Shown here one piece after another: positions 47,345 through 60,519 of a stretch of 64,000 nt of DNA; position 1 is the stretch's first letter, and each line of letters starts with the position of its first letter. Made by a program: the position numbers and the translations under genes. This stretch comes from Elysia chlorotica (taxonomy: Eukaryota > Mollusca > Gastropoda > Plakobranchidae): assembly GCA_003991915.1 (NCBI GenBank), contig RQTK01000078.1:666156-730155 (forward strand), read 5' to 3'. The notes below the pieces were generated by a model, which worked only from the letters and a program-made list of their open reading frames with translations, was not told the origin of the DNA and searched no databases.

Positions 47345-48175
47345 TTTGATCAAGATAATGGGGGAAAAAACAAAAAACCAGCTATTGAATATGTATTTTC
47401 TAATTTATAAACCAGTCAGCGACGGGTCATTAGTTATTTCTATTCATCCCTTGTTAGCCTGCATTGCTGCATTGTTTGGTTCAGTTTTATGTCAATGTGC
47501 AAAGCTTGTCTAATTTAACCTGAAACTTAAACATTTTGCAGTAATTTAAAGTACGCCAGAGACGCAGTAGAACTTATTAAAAAAATGTTATTTTTTAAAT
47601 TCTTCTTACCTTTTGAAAAGTACCATCCTTTCTATTTGTTTTTTTAAATGATTTTGTTTTTTTTGCAACATAGAAAAAAAATGTATCGCTGCGTTATATT
47701 GAGTTTTTAAATTTAGATTTATATTTAGATTTGTACTTCGTTACTTTGTGGAAATAAATCATAATTATCTTCCTTTGTCATAAATATCTTCTTTATAATG
47801 GAAAACGTTTGGGTGTTTATTCGCTGCTACTGCCGCTGTTGTTGTTTGTCATTGTTTGAGTAAATGGTAGGTGGGGGCTAAAGGGCTTTTCTTTGTGTGT
47901 GTGAGGACGCACTAGAAAAAAATAGCAGATTCTGCTGGAATAATTCATGCTGAACAAAACTCTGATTTTTTGTTGAGAACAGGGCTTTTCAAATATCAAT
48001 GTGATTTTGTACGCCTTCGGTTTATGCATGTAGTTAAACAAAATTAAATTTTTAATATAGTGATTTAGATATCTCTTTCTTAGGGACCGAACTGGTTCAA
48101 GTGGTGAAGCGCTGGTCTCAAGATCGAAGGTCCGCGGTTCGAATTCCACCGTCCAATTTCGTCCCCTACTGGTTG
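47345..48175 (+). repeat. Composite interspersed repeat, copy a
   Basis: This segment recurs in inverted orientation at 50635-51682. Shared landmarks include CCAGTCAGCGACGGG, ATAATTCATGCTGAACAAAA, CTCTGATTTT, TGTTGAGAACAGGGCTTTTC and GATTTTGTACGCCTTCGG. Its right end runs into the type-2 SINE head. No coding content is recognised. The repeat class is unknown. Confidence 0.8.
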
Positions 48176-48285
48176 GATGGGAGTGATCGGCTACGACAGG
48201 ATTCCGGGTCTCCCTCCCTTTCTCGTAATGATCGTCAGACGTCAGTCTTGGGGCACCCCCAGTGCTGATCCTGCGCTAATAATTG
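48085..48285 (+). mobile_element. tRNA-derived SINE, type 2
   Basis: The head has an A box (TGGTTCAAGTGG) and a B box (GGTTCGAATTCC) near consensus but a sequence different from type 1. The body then shares words with type 1 (CCCCTACTGGTTGG, CAGACGTCAGTCTTGGGGC, AGTGCTGAT). It ends near TAATAATTG without the (AACTC)n tail. Confidence 0.82.
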
Positions 48286-48299
48286 TTTTCAAAAGGGAA

Positions 48300-49655
48300 A
48301 CTAATTTTTACCCCGTGTCAAGAAAATTAAGATAATGTTAATTTATGTCTAAAAAGAAAACAAAATTGAAATACAGCGGATTTTCATCTCTGTTTAAAAT
48401 ATCTATAACAACACGTTATGTTCATGATACAACTTTTTTAAGTCAGTTTTTTCGATAACCTTTACATCATTTACCATGGTTGCAGGTTTCGTGCTCTGCC
48501 GATAAAATACTTGGAAAGCAAAGGGTAGAGAGTGGTCTAAATGAACCTGGACAAAAGACGTGTTTTATAACATACGTTCATAATACGGACCAGGGCATTG
48601 ATCATAGATAACAGATTACTTCCAGATCTAGTACCGTCAAATTTTTTATAACAATAATTTTGGATTTGTGGCAAACTACTTAACTTATTTACTTTTAAAA
48701 TCATACGATATTAAGATAAAAGATAAATCTGCCACTGATAACAGCAACCATATGCGACCAAGGTGATAACAATACTACATAAGTACTTGATTTAATTAAT
48801 TTAAATATGTAATATTTGCACTCTTATTTTTTGAAATTTGATGTTTTTGGTTTTTTGACGTAAATGAAGATTTTTTTTCTAAAAACAAAGTCACATTCAT
48901 TGGGTTAGTCTGTTAAAATCCCAAAACACTAGGCGTCATCCAATGATAAGCAGATGGAATCCCTATCAAAATTAAAAGAATTAAAGTGTATCTCTTTTTC
49001 TATGAACAGTATACATACACTGGACTAATTTTTAAGTTATATGTTGTTGCTGATTGTGCTCGAATGTTTTCAAACCCCGAAAGATCCCCATTCGATAGAT
49101 CTGGAATGCAGTATTACAACCCGAGCAGAGCCCACACGTGAACATGTCGAAAAGAAAGAAACATTTTTTTACAGATCTATAAGTGGTAGTGTTGGCATTA
49201 AATGGGTTTAAGAAAACAATAATAATTACGGTATGAAATCTCAACTATTGAAATAGAGCCCCGCACCAATTCGAACCTAGCCCAATTTCACGTACGATTA
49301 GCTAACTGAAATCAAAAACAGCAATGGCTGCTTGATCGACGAATCAATTTTAATTCCTAAAATCTAATAATACTTTATGCCTCATCGTGAAAAATAAACG
49401 AACCAACCTAAGGCATTCAGAAAATTCCACGGTACCAATATATCTAAATCTCAAGTTTGTACCTATAATTATGTATAGGTCTACTTTAATAATATTATAA
49501 TTATCTTTATATGTGTGTCTTTAAAAGAATTTCTATTTTTCTCTATGCCTGCATGCCTACCTATAAGAATTTTATTTTGGTATAAAACGTGTCTACCTTT
49601 TCTTTAACACATTTCTATTTTATATATATCCATTATAACATTCAGACTGCCTATA
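48300..49655. other. Anonymous AT-rich DNA
   Basis: No gene or repeat family is recognised. Confidence 0.5.
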
Positions 49656-49658
49656 CTA

Positions 49659-49659
<1 letters not shown>

Positions 49660-49695
<36 letters not shown>

Positions 49696-49856
49696 TTGCC
49701 TGCCTGTCTGCCTCCCTGCCTGCCTGCCTGCCTGTCTGTCTGCCATCTTTTATGTATCTCTGTCTATCCTTTTTTGTTCGTATATCTGAATTTATCTCCC
49801 TGTTTTCCTCTTTAGGCTAATTCTCTCTTTCCCTCTCTCTCTCTAACTCTCCCTTC

Positions 49857-49912
<56 letters not shown>
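49660..49912. repeat. (CTGC)n and (TC)n microsatellites
   Basis: A CTGC/CTGT array at 49660-49743 and a CT array at about 49830-49912 are separated by short AT-rich sequence. Confidence 0.95.
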
Positions 49913-49917
<5 letters not shown>

Positions 49918-50441
49918 CCTTCTCCCTATCTCCTTCCGCTTTCTATGATCATCTCTCGTCTTTTACAAAAAAAAGAAAAAGTTTTGAGGAAGTTGTGAAT
50001 CCGACTTTACCAAACAAATGAGAAGAGTTAGAGATATAATGATAGGTTTGATAGCACTTCATTAGTCAATAGATGCCCCCCCCCCCTCTCCTAGTAAATA
50101 CCGCAAAACAAATGCTTGAACTGACATCCTAGTTCTAGCCGACCCCAGACTGGCATAGAATTTAACATCACAATCGACGTTCATACTACATGGTCAAAAG
50201 TGGAAACAGATAATTTACTCTTGAATGTATTAATTTTGGTCTCAGTGCTTCTTTGCCCTTCTGGCCCGGTGTATCCAGCCTTAGTTTCTTCACCTGACTG
50301 TACTGGTTGAGCTGTGTTTTATTTAGGAAAACGATGTTGCGGTCACTGTTTCTTAAGTATTAGGCGAAACCAAATACAGAAAAATCTATAGAATAAAACG
50401 AAATAAAACATAACGCATTTTATCATTGCCGTCATCATCAT

Positions 50442-50588
<147 letters not shown>

Positions 50589-50604
50589 GATCATAAATGA
50601 CTTA

Positions 50605-50713
50605 TGGTCAAACCCATCCCACCAGTTGGGGACAAATTCGAACCGTGGAATTCGAACTGCGGACCTTCCGATCTGGAAACCAACGCTCTACCACTTGAAC
50701 CTGTTCGGTCCCT
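50605..50713 (-). mobile_element. Truncated tRNA-derived SINE, type 2
   Basis: On the minus strand it starts GGGACCGAACAGGTTCAAGT, has a B box GTTCGAATTCC, and breaks off within CCCAACTGGTGGGATGGG. Beyond that point the CAT array begins. Confidence 0.8.
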
Positions 50714-51682
50714 AAGAAAGAGACATTAAGTCACTAATTAAAAAATTAATTTGGTTAAAATATATTCATAAACCGAAGGCGTACAAAATCACATTGATAT
50801 TTGAAAAGCCCTGTTCTCAACAAGACCCACCTTATTTATTAAGCATGCGACATTTTGTACGCAGCTTTGATTAATTCAATCTTCAGTAGTAAGGCGTCTT
50901 ATTTCAAATAAATGAATGCACGTGCTTTGGGCTTCTCCCGGTGTGATGCATGATCTTAATCTCAGACATTCATTGTTCTGTGATGTTTGGCGCCATAGAA
51001 TCCATTCTTATTTGGGTTATAAGAACCTCTAGAGCATTTCGTGCCTCAATGATCTATGAAATTGCAAGGATATCAATTACACAAAATCAGAGTTTTGTTC
51101 AGCACGAATTATTCGACTACACTGCTCTATTTTTTATAGTGCGTCCTCCCACACACAGGGAAAAACCCTTCAGCTCCCACCAACCAGTCACTCAAAAAAT
51201 GAAACAAACAACAGCGGCAGTAGCAACGAATAAACACCCTGAACATTTTCCATTAGAAAGAATATATTTATGACAAAAGAACATGATTTATTTCCCCAGT
51301 GTTACGGAGTGCCAATTTAAATTCAAACCAAAAATAGTCTCAATCATTAAAGTGCAGCAATAAAATGTTTTTCTATATTGCAAATATAACAAAATCAAAG
51401 AAAAAAAACACAAATAAAAATGATGGTACATTTCAAAAGGTAGGAATACTGAAATAATCAACACATTTTCATGAGTTCTACTGCGTCCCTTAGTTTCTTT
51501 AAACTACTATGAAAAGTGTATAAGTTTCAGATTAAGGAAGACAAGCTTTGCATAATAACATAAAATTGAATCAATAAATGCAGGCTCACAAGAGATGATT
51601 AGTCATAACTTAAAACCCGTCGTAGACTGGTTTAAAATTCAGAAAAGACATATTTAATAGCTGGTTTCTGTGGTCCCCCCCC
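50635..51682 (-). repeat. Composite interspersed repeat, copy b
   Basis: This is an inverted copy of 47345-48175, ending at the N gap 51683-51888. It has about 255 bp (roughly 50827-51083) absent from copy a, so either an insertion here or a deletion there. Identity outside that block appears to be about 75-80%, so the copies are old. Confidence 0.78.
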
Positions 51683-51888
51683 NNNNNNNNNNNNNNNNNN
51701 NNNNNNNNNNNNNNNNNNNNNNNNNNNNNNNNNNNNNNNNNNNNNNNNNNNNNNNNNNNNNNNNNNNNNNNNNNNNNNNNNNNNNNNNNNNNNNNNNNNN
51801 NNNNNNNNNNNNNNNNNNNNNNNNNNNNNNNNNNNNNNNNNNNNNNNNNNNNNNNNNNNNNNNNNNNNNNNNNNNNNNNNNNNNNNNN
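51683..51888. other. Assembly gap (206 N)
   Basis: A run of Ns preceded by poly-C, which probably stopped the assembly. Confidence 0.99.
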
Positions 51889-52476
51889 TTTTAATTCGTT
51901 ATTTGCCTCTATAAACTCAATATTCTTGTCTCCCCACTCCCGCCCATGTTTGTTTTTTGTTCGTTTTTGTCTCTCTATTAAATTATCTGTACGTATAGTT
52001 ATATGATATACAGTAGCTTTACACCACTTCACAAATCGCGTTACCTAGATCCATTAATTATTTAAAAAGCCAATTTTATTTTAACTGAATGAGAGACAAT
52101 TAACAAAGGTGAACATGTTTACTCATTGATATAATTTAAAATCGTGTTTCTTCTGTCTCGTCCTGTTGATTTTTCGTGTGCAGCCCATCTTGAAATAAGC
52201 CGATGTAATTTTGCGCAAGCCAAAAATGCCTTGTGCGACACCCACGCACGTATAAAAACATCAAAGGAGACAATTCTACTAGACTTTCTGGCGCCTACTA
52301 GCCTAGTGACCGTATTTGCCGTTCGCCGAATGTATAGAGTTGCGTTTGTACTATGATATAACCAAGATCTAAACTGTAGCCCTTTCATTGTTAACTGATA
52401 ATCCTGAGTTGTGAGGACATTACTTTTGTACACGTTGAAACGAAACAATTCTTTTTTTTCATAATCGAAGACAACC

Positions 52477-53045
52477 ATGGCATCTTGGAACGAAGAATTT
52501 CTCTCGGAGTTTATTAGAATATACAAGGAAGAGGAGTGTTTATGGAAAGTTAAATCAGATAGTTATCATGACAAACAAAAACGTGAAAAGTCTTATCAGA
52601 GGTTACTGTCAAAGGTTGGAGTTGGAGTTGAGTTGGTTTAACGTCCAACAACAGCACTATATAGGCTATATATGTGGACGGACCCCAAGACAAACGTCTG
52701 ACAATTTTATGTGCTGCCACACACGAGACAGGGCGGGGATACCATGACTCCTGTCTCAGCCGGTCACATTATACTGACACCAACCCAACCAGTAGGGAAC
52801 GCAACAGACAAGATTCGAACTCGGGACCTTTTGCGTCGGAAGCCGATGTTCTACCCCTGGACCACAGCGCCCCCATACTGTCAAAGGTGAGAGAGAAAAA
52901 CCCTGATGCATAAAAGATGTCATTATAAAAAAAAAAAAAAAGAATTTGCGCACTGTCTTTCGTAAGGAGAACAAAAAAAGTTAAGGATTCCATGCGTTCA
53001 GGTGCTGGCCTTAGCTCTTCTTCAGCAAAACTTAATAATTATAGC
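52477..53045 (+). pseudogene. Broken MADF-domain ORF split by a SINE
   Basis: From the ATG at 52477 the frame reads SWNEEFLSEFIRIYKEEECL, WKVKSDSYHDKQKREKSYQR, LLSKV. After the SINE it resumes as REKNPDA and, in shifted frame, NLRTVFRKE and SGAG. The order F-----E--LW-----Y-----R--AY--L, then NLRT-FRRE--K, then SG-G is that of the MADF (Adf-1/SANT-like) DNA-binding domain, found in transcription factors and as an accessory protein of Harbinger-type transposons. A TAA after PDA, a frame change at a poly-A run (about 52925-52940) and the SINE leave it non-functional. Sequence 53045-53300 continues open in short frames without recognisable content. Confidence 0.68.
52617..52875 (-). mobile_element. 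tRNA-derived SINE, type 1 (young)
   Basis: A full-length minus-strand copy with intact A box (TGGTCCAGGGGTAGAACATC) and B box (GAGTTCGAATC), and an (AACTCC)-like tail. The 13-bp target duplication TACTGTCAAAGGT (52604-52616 and 52876-52888) is perfect. It was inserted into the MADF ORF, and the flanking codons join smoothly when it is ignored. Confidence 0.95.
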
Positions 53046-53303
53046 CACAAAGAGAGCCGTTACTGCTGCTGCTTGATGCTCAAAATTTTAAAACTAATGC
53101 ACAAGTTCAGCTTGTGGATCGAACGATTTTGTCGACGCGTGTGTGGGCAGATGGAAGGCAAATTTTGCTTGGGATATTGTATAGCAATATTGCCAGTCAT
53201 TTGATGGCTGCAATATATCGACACGTCTATGGCCGGCTTAAAAAAAATATAGATCAATACAACGTTATGGAAAACTTAATAACTAAATAAAGTAAAAAAT
53301 ATA

Positions 53304-54608
53304 CGAAAGGAATAAACATTATGTCCTTAGCTTGACCTTGAAGCAGTTGTACTAGAGTAAAAAAATTTTGTGGGTAGCTAGAACATCTATGTTGAACAAG
53401 GCATGCAAAATTTGGGGAAAATCGGAATTTTTTTACTGCACCTTTTAGCACATCAAGTAAAACAACCCCTAAGAAGTTGTCATTTGTTATTTACAAATTG
53501 TCTGCCATGGAGGCCGTTGAAAAATCGCTCTGTCATCAAATTCCTTCACTTAAAAGGACAAACACCCACGGAAATTCATCAACAGATGGTAGAAGTTTAT
53601 GCTGAAAAGTGCCCTAACTACAGTACGGTGACTCATTGGGTGAGAAAGTTCAAATCTGGCTTTTTGTCAGTGATGGATGAACCTCGCGAAGGCCGGCCAA
53701 CGTGTCCACTGTGGAAGGACTAGTAAAGCAGGACAGGCGAATAACAGTCAAACAGTTAGCAAGTGAAACCAGGATCAGCGTAGGTTCAGTTGAAAAGATT
53801 CTTCATGATCACCTCAATCTGAACAAGGTCTCAGCTCGATGGGTACCAAGGTTATTGACCGCTGATCAGAAGAAAGAGAGGGCTGATTGTTGCAAACATC
53901 TTCTTCGGTTAGAAGCAAATGACGACTTGTTCTTTCAGAAAATTGTAACCATGGATGAGACTTGGATCTATCAATTCGATCCAGAGCCGAAAAACGCGTC
54001 TATGCAATGAAAAAGACCCTTATCGCCCCCACCAAAGAAAGCAAAGGTCACACAATCAAGTGGAAAAGTCATGCTGTCTTGTTTCTGAGACTATAAAGGA
54101 ATCATAATGACTGACTACATGGAAAAAGGGAAAACAATCACTGGAGAGTATTAATAAAGGTTGCTAAAAAGACTGAGATCTGAATTAGTAAGAAGAAGAC
54201 AGAGAAAACTTCGAAACGGAGACCAGCTTTTGCATGATAACGCTCCTGCTCATCGAGCACGACAAGCCGTTGAGACAGCTGATCAGTGTGGCTATGAAAT
54301 TATTCCCCATCCACCATATTCACCGGATTTAGCTCCATCAGACTTCTGTCTGTTCCCAAACCTTAAGAAATCCATAAAAGGGCGCCGTTTTGAAGACATT
54401 GAAGATGCGATTTCTGCTGTGGAAGAGTGGTTTCAAGCGCAAAATGACACGTTTTACTCTCAAGGACTTTTGAAGGTCAAGGACAGGTGGCAGAAATGTG
54501 TAACTATGCAGGGTGACTATGTAGAGAAATAAATGTAAGTGTGCCAAATTTTAAGTCTCTGGGTTTATTCCTTCATTGTCATGCTAAGAACATAGTGAAC
54601 ACCCCTCG
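53304..54608 (+). mobile_element. Mariner transposon, full length but inactive
   Basis: A 1.3-kb element has TA on both sides and inverted ends (CGAAAGGAATAAACATTATG left; complement of the right end CGAGGGGTGTTCACTATGTT), then a shared TTAGC-TGAC--TGAAG. The transposase frame runs about 53508-54531, near the usual 345 codons. HTH-like parts (LKGQTPTEIHQQMVEVY; VKQLASETRISVGSVEKIL) are followed by the catalytic MDETW, LLHDNAPAH and YSPDLAPSDFCLFP. The second and third aspartates are 34 residues apart (DD34D), so the catalytic triad survives. Frame shifts near 53520 and 53700 and in-frame stops near 54009, 54087 and 54150 (two) make it dead. It lies about 260 bp behind the MADF remnant, with no sign that they act together. 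Confidence 0.93.
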
Positions 54609-54610
54609 TA

Positions 54611-57580
54611 CGTACGCATGTAAGAGTTATGAGTAGGTTTCCCGTTGATTCAATGTGCTTTTCGGGAGACAGTCGGACATAAATCCCATGTCCCAAAGCG
54701 GTGCGCACGACCTTTATCACAAAGCTACGTATCTTTGCCGTTTTGGTGGTTTACTCTTTAAACGTTCTCTATTCCTGCGACTGGCATTTTATCTCTAGAT
54801 CATTGATAGTGCCATGTTACGTTTACAGTTAACAATCGGTCAAAACAGTTATTTTTGTTCATTTCAAATACACTAGGAGAGTTCACATCAGCATTTTCTT
54901 TCTTCCCATATTTCTTCTGAGAGAAGGCCACTGTACAAAGGCCTTAGTCATGTTTAAACACTTATACACAATAGATGGTACCTTAACACGAGGTTCAGAG
55001 GTTTCAATAAAAAAAATCCACATATTGTCAATCATTGATCAGAGTGAATGAGCCTTTTAACTGTTTCAGAGCTTTCTTTCAGCTATCACATTTTGAGGAC
55101 GACGACATTGTGCCTCATTGTGCCTCATTCGTCACACGGTGTCTGTTTAGACCTTCTTACCCTATATAGTATTCTCCTTCCTTTAGACAGATACTTGTGA
55201 CAGAACTCCTTTCAATAGAAGGTTTAATATGCTCTAGCTCCTTTTGACACAGCTGCAGTTATGATATGTTTGCTTTTCTGCGTAGTACACAAAATACAAA
55301 ACATTGAAAAATCAGATTTTTTAAATATAATATTATGATAAGTTTACCAACTTTGGTTCATGATAATCAAACAAGTCCTTCAGAGTCAAGGCTATTTGTA
55401 TTTGACCAACCCTTGTACATAACAAAATTAAGTACGTTCGTTCACGTTGTTTAATACGTACATAGATCTACATTTGGTCATAATCTCTATGCAAAGCTCT
55501 GTTAAAGTCTCATCACCCAAGTACTAATTGCTTCCAGTGGATCGGACACAAGTCCGAGCGACTGATGGGCGGCCGTGCCACGACTTAACCAAGAGACTCC
55601 CCGTGCAAGACGCTTTCGGAATGCTAAATCTTGCTAGTACTCGCACGCCCCTAGGCCCTGTTTCATGGCTTTACATGTCATGTCAGACAGCAGGACAGAT
55701 CACAAAGTATTCAGTTTATTAATCAACACAAACAAATTCATGACCATTTATACAGTGTGGAAAAAGATGAGGGCTTACCACAATTGACAAAGGTGTGCCA
55801 GTTATTAACTTTTACATCTAACGCAGTTAACATATCATTGTCTAAGAATCTGCCTTTACACTATATGTTTTTTTTTAAGCTAAAATACTTTTGTTTTCTC
55901 TTTTTGACTTAAACAGCAGTTCTTTTCCCAAGTGCTGGTATCATGTATGTGTTAATTATCTAGATCGTATAGCCATTATATAAATAACGTTAAGAAATAC
56001 ATTTACAATGCACAATTATTTCTGTTATGCCTGTTCTATCCGATCCTACAGGCATAGTGTAAAAGACATTTTTATCAGAACAAAGGATAGCCTATCATAG
56101 AATTCTCTGTTATTCAATTTCACAGATCAGCTTAAAAAAGGAAATGTCCGTATTCATTTTTTACTTTCTCAAACACCGTGTAGCTCTTCAAAACAAAAAA
56201 CAATGAGAATACAATTTTTGAAAGAAAAAAAAAACAGAAAAAGGTTGTAAGCCAAAGAAAGACTGATAGAGAGCGTAGAAGGAAGAAAGCAGGGTGTTAT
56301 TAAAAGGAGAAAGGTGAGAAGGGGTAATGAGATAACTCAGAGAAAAAGAGAGAGATAGGGTGGGGAGAGAAAGAGATAGGCAGATATAAAGAAAATTTAG
56401 CAATAAAGAGAGAACGAGACAAAGATAGATATAAAAAGTACAGAAAGCGTGAGAGAGAAGTAGAGAAGGACAAAGGAAAATATTGTGAGGCGGGAAGAAG
56501 CGAGATAGAAAGAGAGAGAGAGAACAAGAAAGACATTACAAAGAGATGCCTTCTACCTCGCAAGCGCGTTCCGCGTTAAACGTTTTCGTCGTTACCAATC
56601 TTGGTGGTTGTTCTAATTTGCATAGATCCCAAACGTTAGGACGGAGAATGTGTAGCCAGTACTAGCCACCAGTTTTTGTTGAGTTGAATTCCCATAGTGT
56701 GCCTACGGAGATCGAATACAGACATGTTTATGAAGACTGTTGAAAGGATTTATATTTAACTCCCTTTTGATTATAGTTTGCTAAACGAATTCGAAGTAGC
56801 GCTATTTGTCAAACACATACTTATTCCACAAAGTTAGACCTAAATCAGCTCTTTATTTGAACCAAAGTGGATCAAGTGTAAATATATTAGAAAAAAAACT
56901 GCATTTATTTATCCTCTCCATCCTCTACCTATACACCGACGAATCATTGTTACATTGATTGCGCTCACACGCCCATAATTTTTTTACAAAAATAATTATT
57001 TGAAACAAGGTTACAATTATAATTAAAAAAAAACTGAATTCGATCACACTTTACGTAATAAAGAATGCTTTTGTTTAATCATCATCTGCTACGTCTCATC
57101 AGTGAAATAAACAACAAATGGATAATTGGTTTGAATGCCACACTCTCTCTGTAAATAAAGCTTAGTAAGTTGTTAATTAAATTGATCCCTCAAGCATTAT
57201 GTGTTTTTTCTTTTCCTTTTTTCGACCAAAAATGATTTTGCATGTTATTTCTTTCATTTTACTGACAGCGGCAGTGTGGGTTTTATCATTCAAACGAGGT
57301 ACTATAAAATAACGAATTTCAGAAGCACTTGGCGATAGCATAAAACTTTTATTTGGGGTTGTCCAAATATGTCTGTACATTTATTCAGTAGACAATCGAT
57401 TATCGAATACATTATTAATTTTTGAAGGTGAAAGATTCCACGTTTTAAACCATAGTTCTTACAAGTTTTGTCCCTGGGCTTATTAAAAACTTTTCCCCCT
57501 TGTCCTAGACATATTTTATCCTATTCTGCAATGTAACCATATGTTATGATCTGAAGTGACATGGAAACTATAATTATGCA
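54611..57580. other. Anonymous AT-rich DNA
   Basis: A GA-rich imperfect low-complexity block spans about 56260-56535. The rest shows no gene, RNA or element I recognise. Confidence 0.5.
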
Positions 57581-57584
57581 TCCA

Positions 57585-57692
57585 GGGTAGAATACACGAA
57601 CAATACGTAGTTTACGTCTCGTCGTACCAATTATAGGAATAAGAAAGCTTTCGACGAGACGTAAGATCCGTCATGTTTGTACATTCTATCCC
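57585..57692 (-). mobile_element. Fold-back MITE, copy 2
   Basis: GGGTAGAATACACGAACAAT and its complementary right end (GTTTGTACATTCTATCCC) enclose inner arms TTTACGTCTCGTCG / CGACGAGACGTAAG and a loop whose reverse complement (AAGCTTTCTTATTCCTATA) matches copy 1 at 12673-12778. TA follows on the right; CA stands on the left where TA is expected. Confidence 0.75.
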
Positions 57693-58084
57693 TAGACTCT
57701 AGGGTCAGTATCCATGGTCAAAGGCGAATCTTACTAATCAAACAAATGAAAAGACAACTCATGTTTTATGTGTATTCCATGTTTACGTCTCGTCTCGAGA
57801 CAGCAAGAAGAGCGAGACCAGAATCGAGTCTAGAAATAAATTTAGGCTTTTCTTATGTGCTTCAGCTACAGAAGTTGGTTTGTAAATTCGGATTTCGAGG
57901 AGTTTTTAACTCTATAGCTAGCATCATTTTTTGGACAGTGGAAGCACGAATCTTGTTGATTTTGTCTCAAGGCTCAGTATCACACAATCAGACTCCTGGA
58001 ATAGTATATAATGTGTAAAACTTCTTGCAAACAAATAACATCATAGCGAACTAATGAAAGGGCGTCTTGTCTCGCTGTTAGGTT

Positions 58085-58285
58085 GAGTTTGTTTAACCTC
58101 CAACATCAGCACAATATAGGTTATATTGTGGACATACCCCAAACTGACGTCTGACAAGTTTATGCGCTGCCGCACACGAGGCAGGACGGGGTTATTTTTA
58201 AATGAATTTTAAGCAGGGAAACGAACCCCGGCCGTCGAAGTGAGAGCGCGAAATACTAACCTTGTCTCGTTACCAAGAAATCTAA
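58085..58285 (-). mobile_element. SINE with a tRNA-Glu-like head on the type-1 tail
   Basis: The minus strand ends with the type-1 tail (CCACAATATAACCTATATTG, GCTGATGTTGGAGGTTAAAC). Its head reads GGTTAGTATTTCGCGCTCTC, ACTTCGACGGCCGGGGTTCG, TTTCCC, which resembles the D arm, anticodon and T arm of tRNA-Glu, not the type-1 or type-2 heads. Part of the type-1 centre (the GGTCGGTGTCAG region) is absent. Confidence 0.7.
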
Positions 58286-58674
58286 ATCACGATCTTGAAA
58301 AAAGACAGAAGCGGAAAAATACAATCCAAGCATTTTAGTTTTACTTCCTCGACGATTTACATATATTTGTGTGATATTTCCTTTATTGTTTTATGGAAAT
58401 GGCTTACAAATGAAGAAAAGTACGTTTTGTCCATTCTACTCAAAACATTCTATGAACAACTATAAGGGTGTTACGTCCCTTGAGTAGCTCGTAATCACTA
58501 GTTTTGTCTCTTCAATTGTTCAACAAAAATTAATATTCATTTCCTGGAAAGGAATAACAGCTGTATACATTTTTGTTAAAAATGTCAAATTAGACTTAAA
58601 CTTATTTTCTTGTACAATTAATACATATTTTCAGAGTCACGGTGATTCATGTTTTTATGCATAGCTTGAGCCCT

Positions 58675-58935
58675 CAGTAGCTGGCTAACGCGGAGGAGCC
58701 TTGTTCTTCAGATAGAAAGTTTTGAATTTCACGATCGATCAGAAATGTATTTGTCCAATCACGTCCCCTAGTGTTTGGATCAGTGTCAGTTTTAATGGGA
58801 CCGGCTGAGACAGGAGCCCATGTCTCCCCGCCTTATCCAAGTGTGGCAGCACGTAAAATTTTCAGACGTCAGTTTTAGGGCCCGTCCACAAGATAACATG
58901 TGTAGTGCTGATGTTGGACTTCAAGCAACAAAACA
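58675..58935 (+). mobile_element. Old SINE with type-2-like head and type-1 body
   Basis: TAGCTGGCTAACGCGGAGGA and TTTTGAATTTCACG are decayed A and B boxes closer to type 2. The following body (GGATCAGTGTCAGTTTTAAT, GACCGGCTGAGACAGGAG, GGGCCCGTCCACAAGATAAC, GTGCTGATGTTGGAC) is type 1. The copy is heavily mutated. Confidence 0.7.
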
Positions 58936-59384
58936 CAAAAAACTCGTTTAATTTACAAGACGGTGTGTTTTATGTCGAAAAGAAAATAATGTGTCTTTTT
59001 TTGTAAATCAGTCATTGAGAGTGGCCTGTTTCGCTCTGGTCTGTTGGGGAGGAGATTCAGATGTATCAATAGTATGTGAACTAGACAAAATTATCTCCAA
59101 ATGTAACAAAGTTTGCAAACCCAGAGAATGTTTCCCCATGTAGATATGCTACATTATGTAAATGTCAAAATAAGATTGTTTCAATTTAAAAAGATGATTT
59201 ATGGCCAGTTCAGCTTTTCTGATTGCTCGGTCTGCCTAGCGCAGTTAAACTGCCTACAAATTTCTATTCAGACCAAGTTGCTATGCAAGCTATTATTATT
59301 TAAATAAGTATTGTTGTTACAAGAATTGTTATTATTATTGTTATTACCATTATTGATACTCTAATGACTATTGATATTTGTTAG

Positions 59385-59490
59385 TACTCATGTTATAACT
59401 GTCTATACGGCTTTGTTTTCATGCTTATAGGAACCATCAGATGTGCCCTTAAAGACAAATAAAGTTATATCTTATATTATCTTAAAACAG
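59385..59490 (+). mobile_element. Possible LINE 3' tail
   Basis: CCCTTAAAGACAAATAAAGT followed by TATATCTTATATTATCTTA resembles the end of CR1/L2-like LINEs (compare the TTATC tail of the 39262-40090 element). No coding remnant precedes it, so this is tentative. Confidence 0.3.
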
Positions 59491-59735
59491 CTTAAAAGAT
59501 CTACATGTAGGATTGTAACAGTGGTATAGTTTGTTGTTTGCCACGTCATTTTATCACGCTTTCCAGTTTTTTTTTTTTATAAACTTAGTTGACGCTGCAT
59601 CTGACGAAGGAATACCGCATGGGAATTATCTTGCCGTCGGGCGAGTGACTTTTTGCCTGATCTAATGAATTCTTGCGCTGTGTCCTCGGAAAACCTGGCT
59701 TTTATATAATATATCATCTCCTGAAATGTATTTTT

Positions 59736-59798
59736 ACTGCCGATGATCTAATAGATACTGCCGATGATCTAATGGATACTTCCGATGATCTAACGCAC
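59736..59798 (+). repeat. 21-bp unit repeated three times
   Basis: ACTGCCGATGATCTAATAGA and a final T occur three times in a row with two or three substitutions in the last copy. Confidence 0.9.
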
Positions 59799-59826
59799 AA
59801 TTAATTGATTTGCAGACGATCCTCTG

Positions 59827-60279
<453 letters not shown>

Positions 60280-60519
60280 TTATCTCATATAATCATGTAC
60301 AACTGATTTTGTGATAATCAACCAAATGTGTTATTGTAACACCGGGTTATTTTATCTAATAAATAATAATAAAAGTCATTAGAACAAATCGTGACACTAA
60401 ACCCCAAAAATGTGTCAAATTGATACTGTTTACCCCGACCATCGGACAAATCGAGACCCACTTTTTTACAAATCAGACAAAGTAATAGACATCCTATAAT
60501 CTGGGAAAGTGCAGGAGAT

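Noticed and set aside
59590-59640. Second hammerhead candidate at CTGACGAAGG
   Set aside because: There is a CTGACGA word but no GAAA, cleavage triplet or pairing stems at suitable distance.
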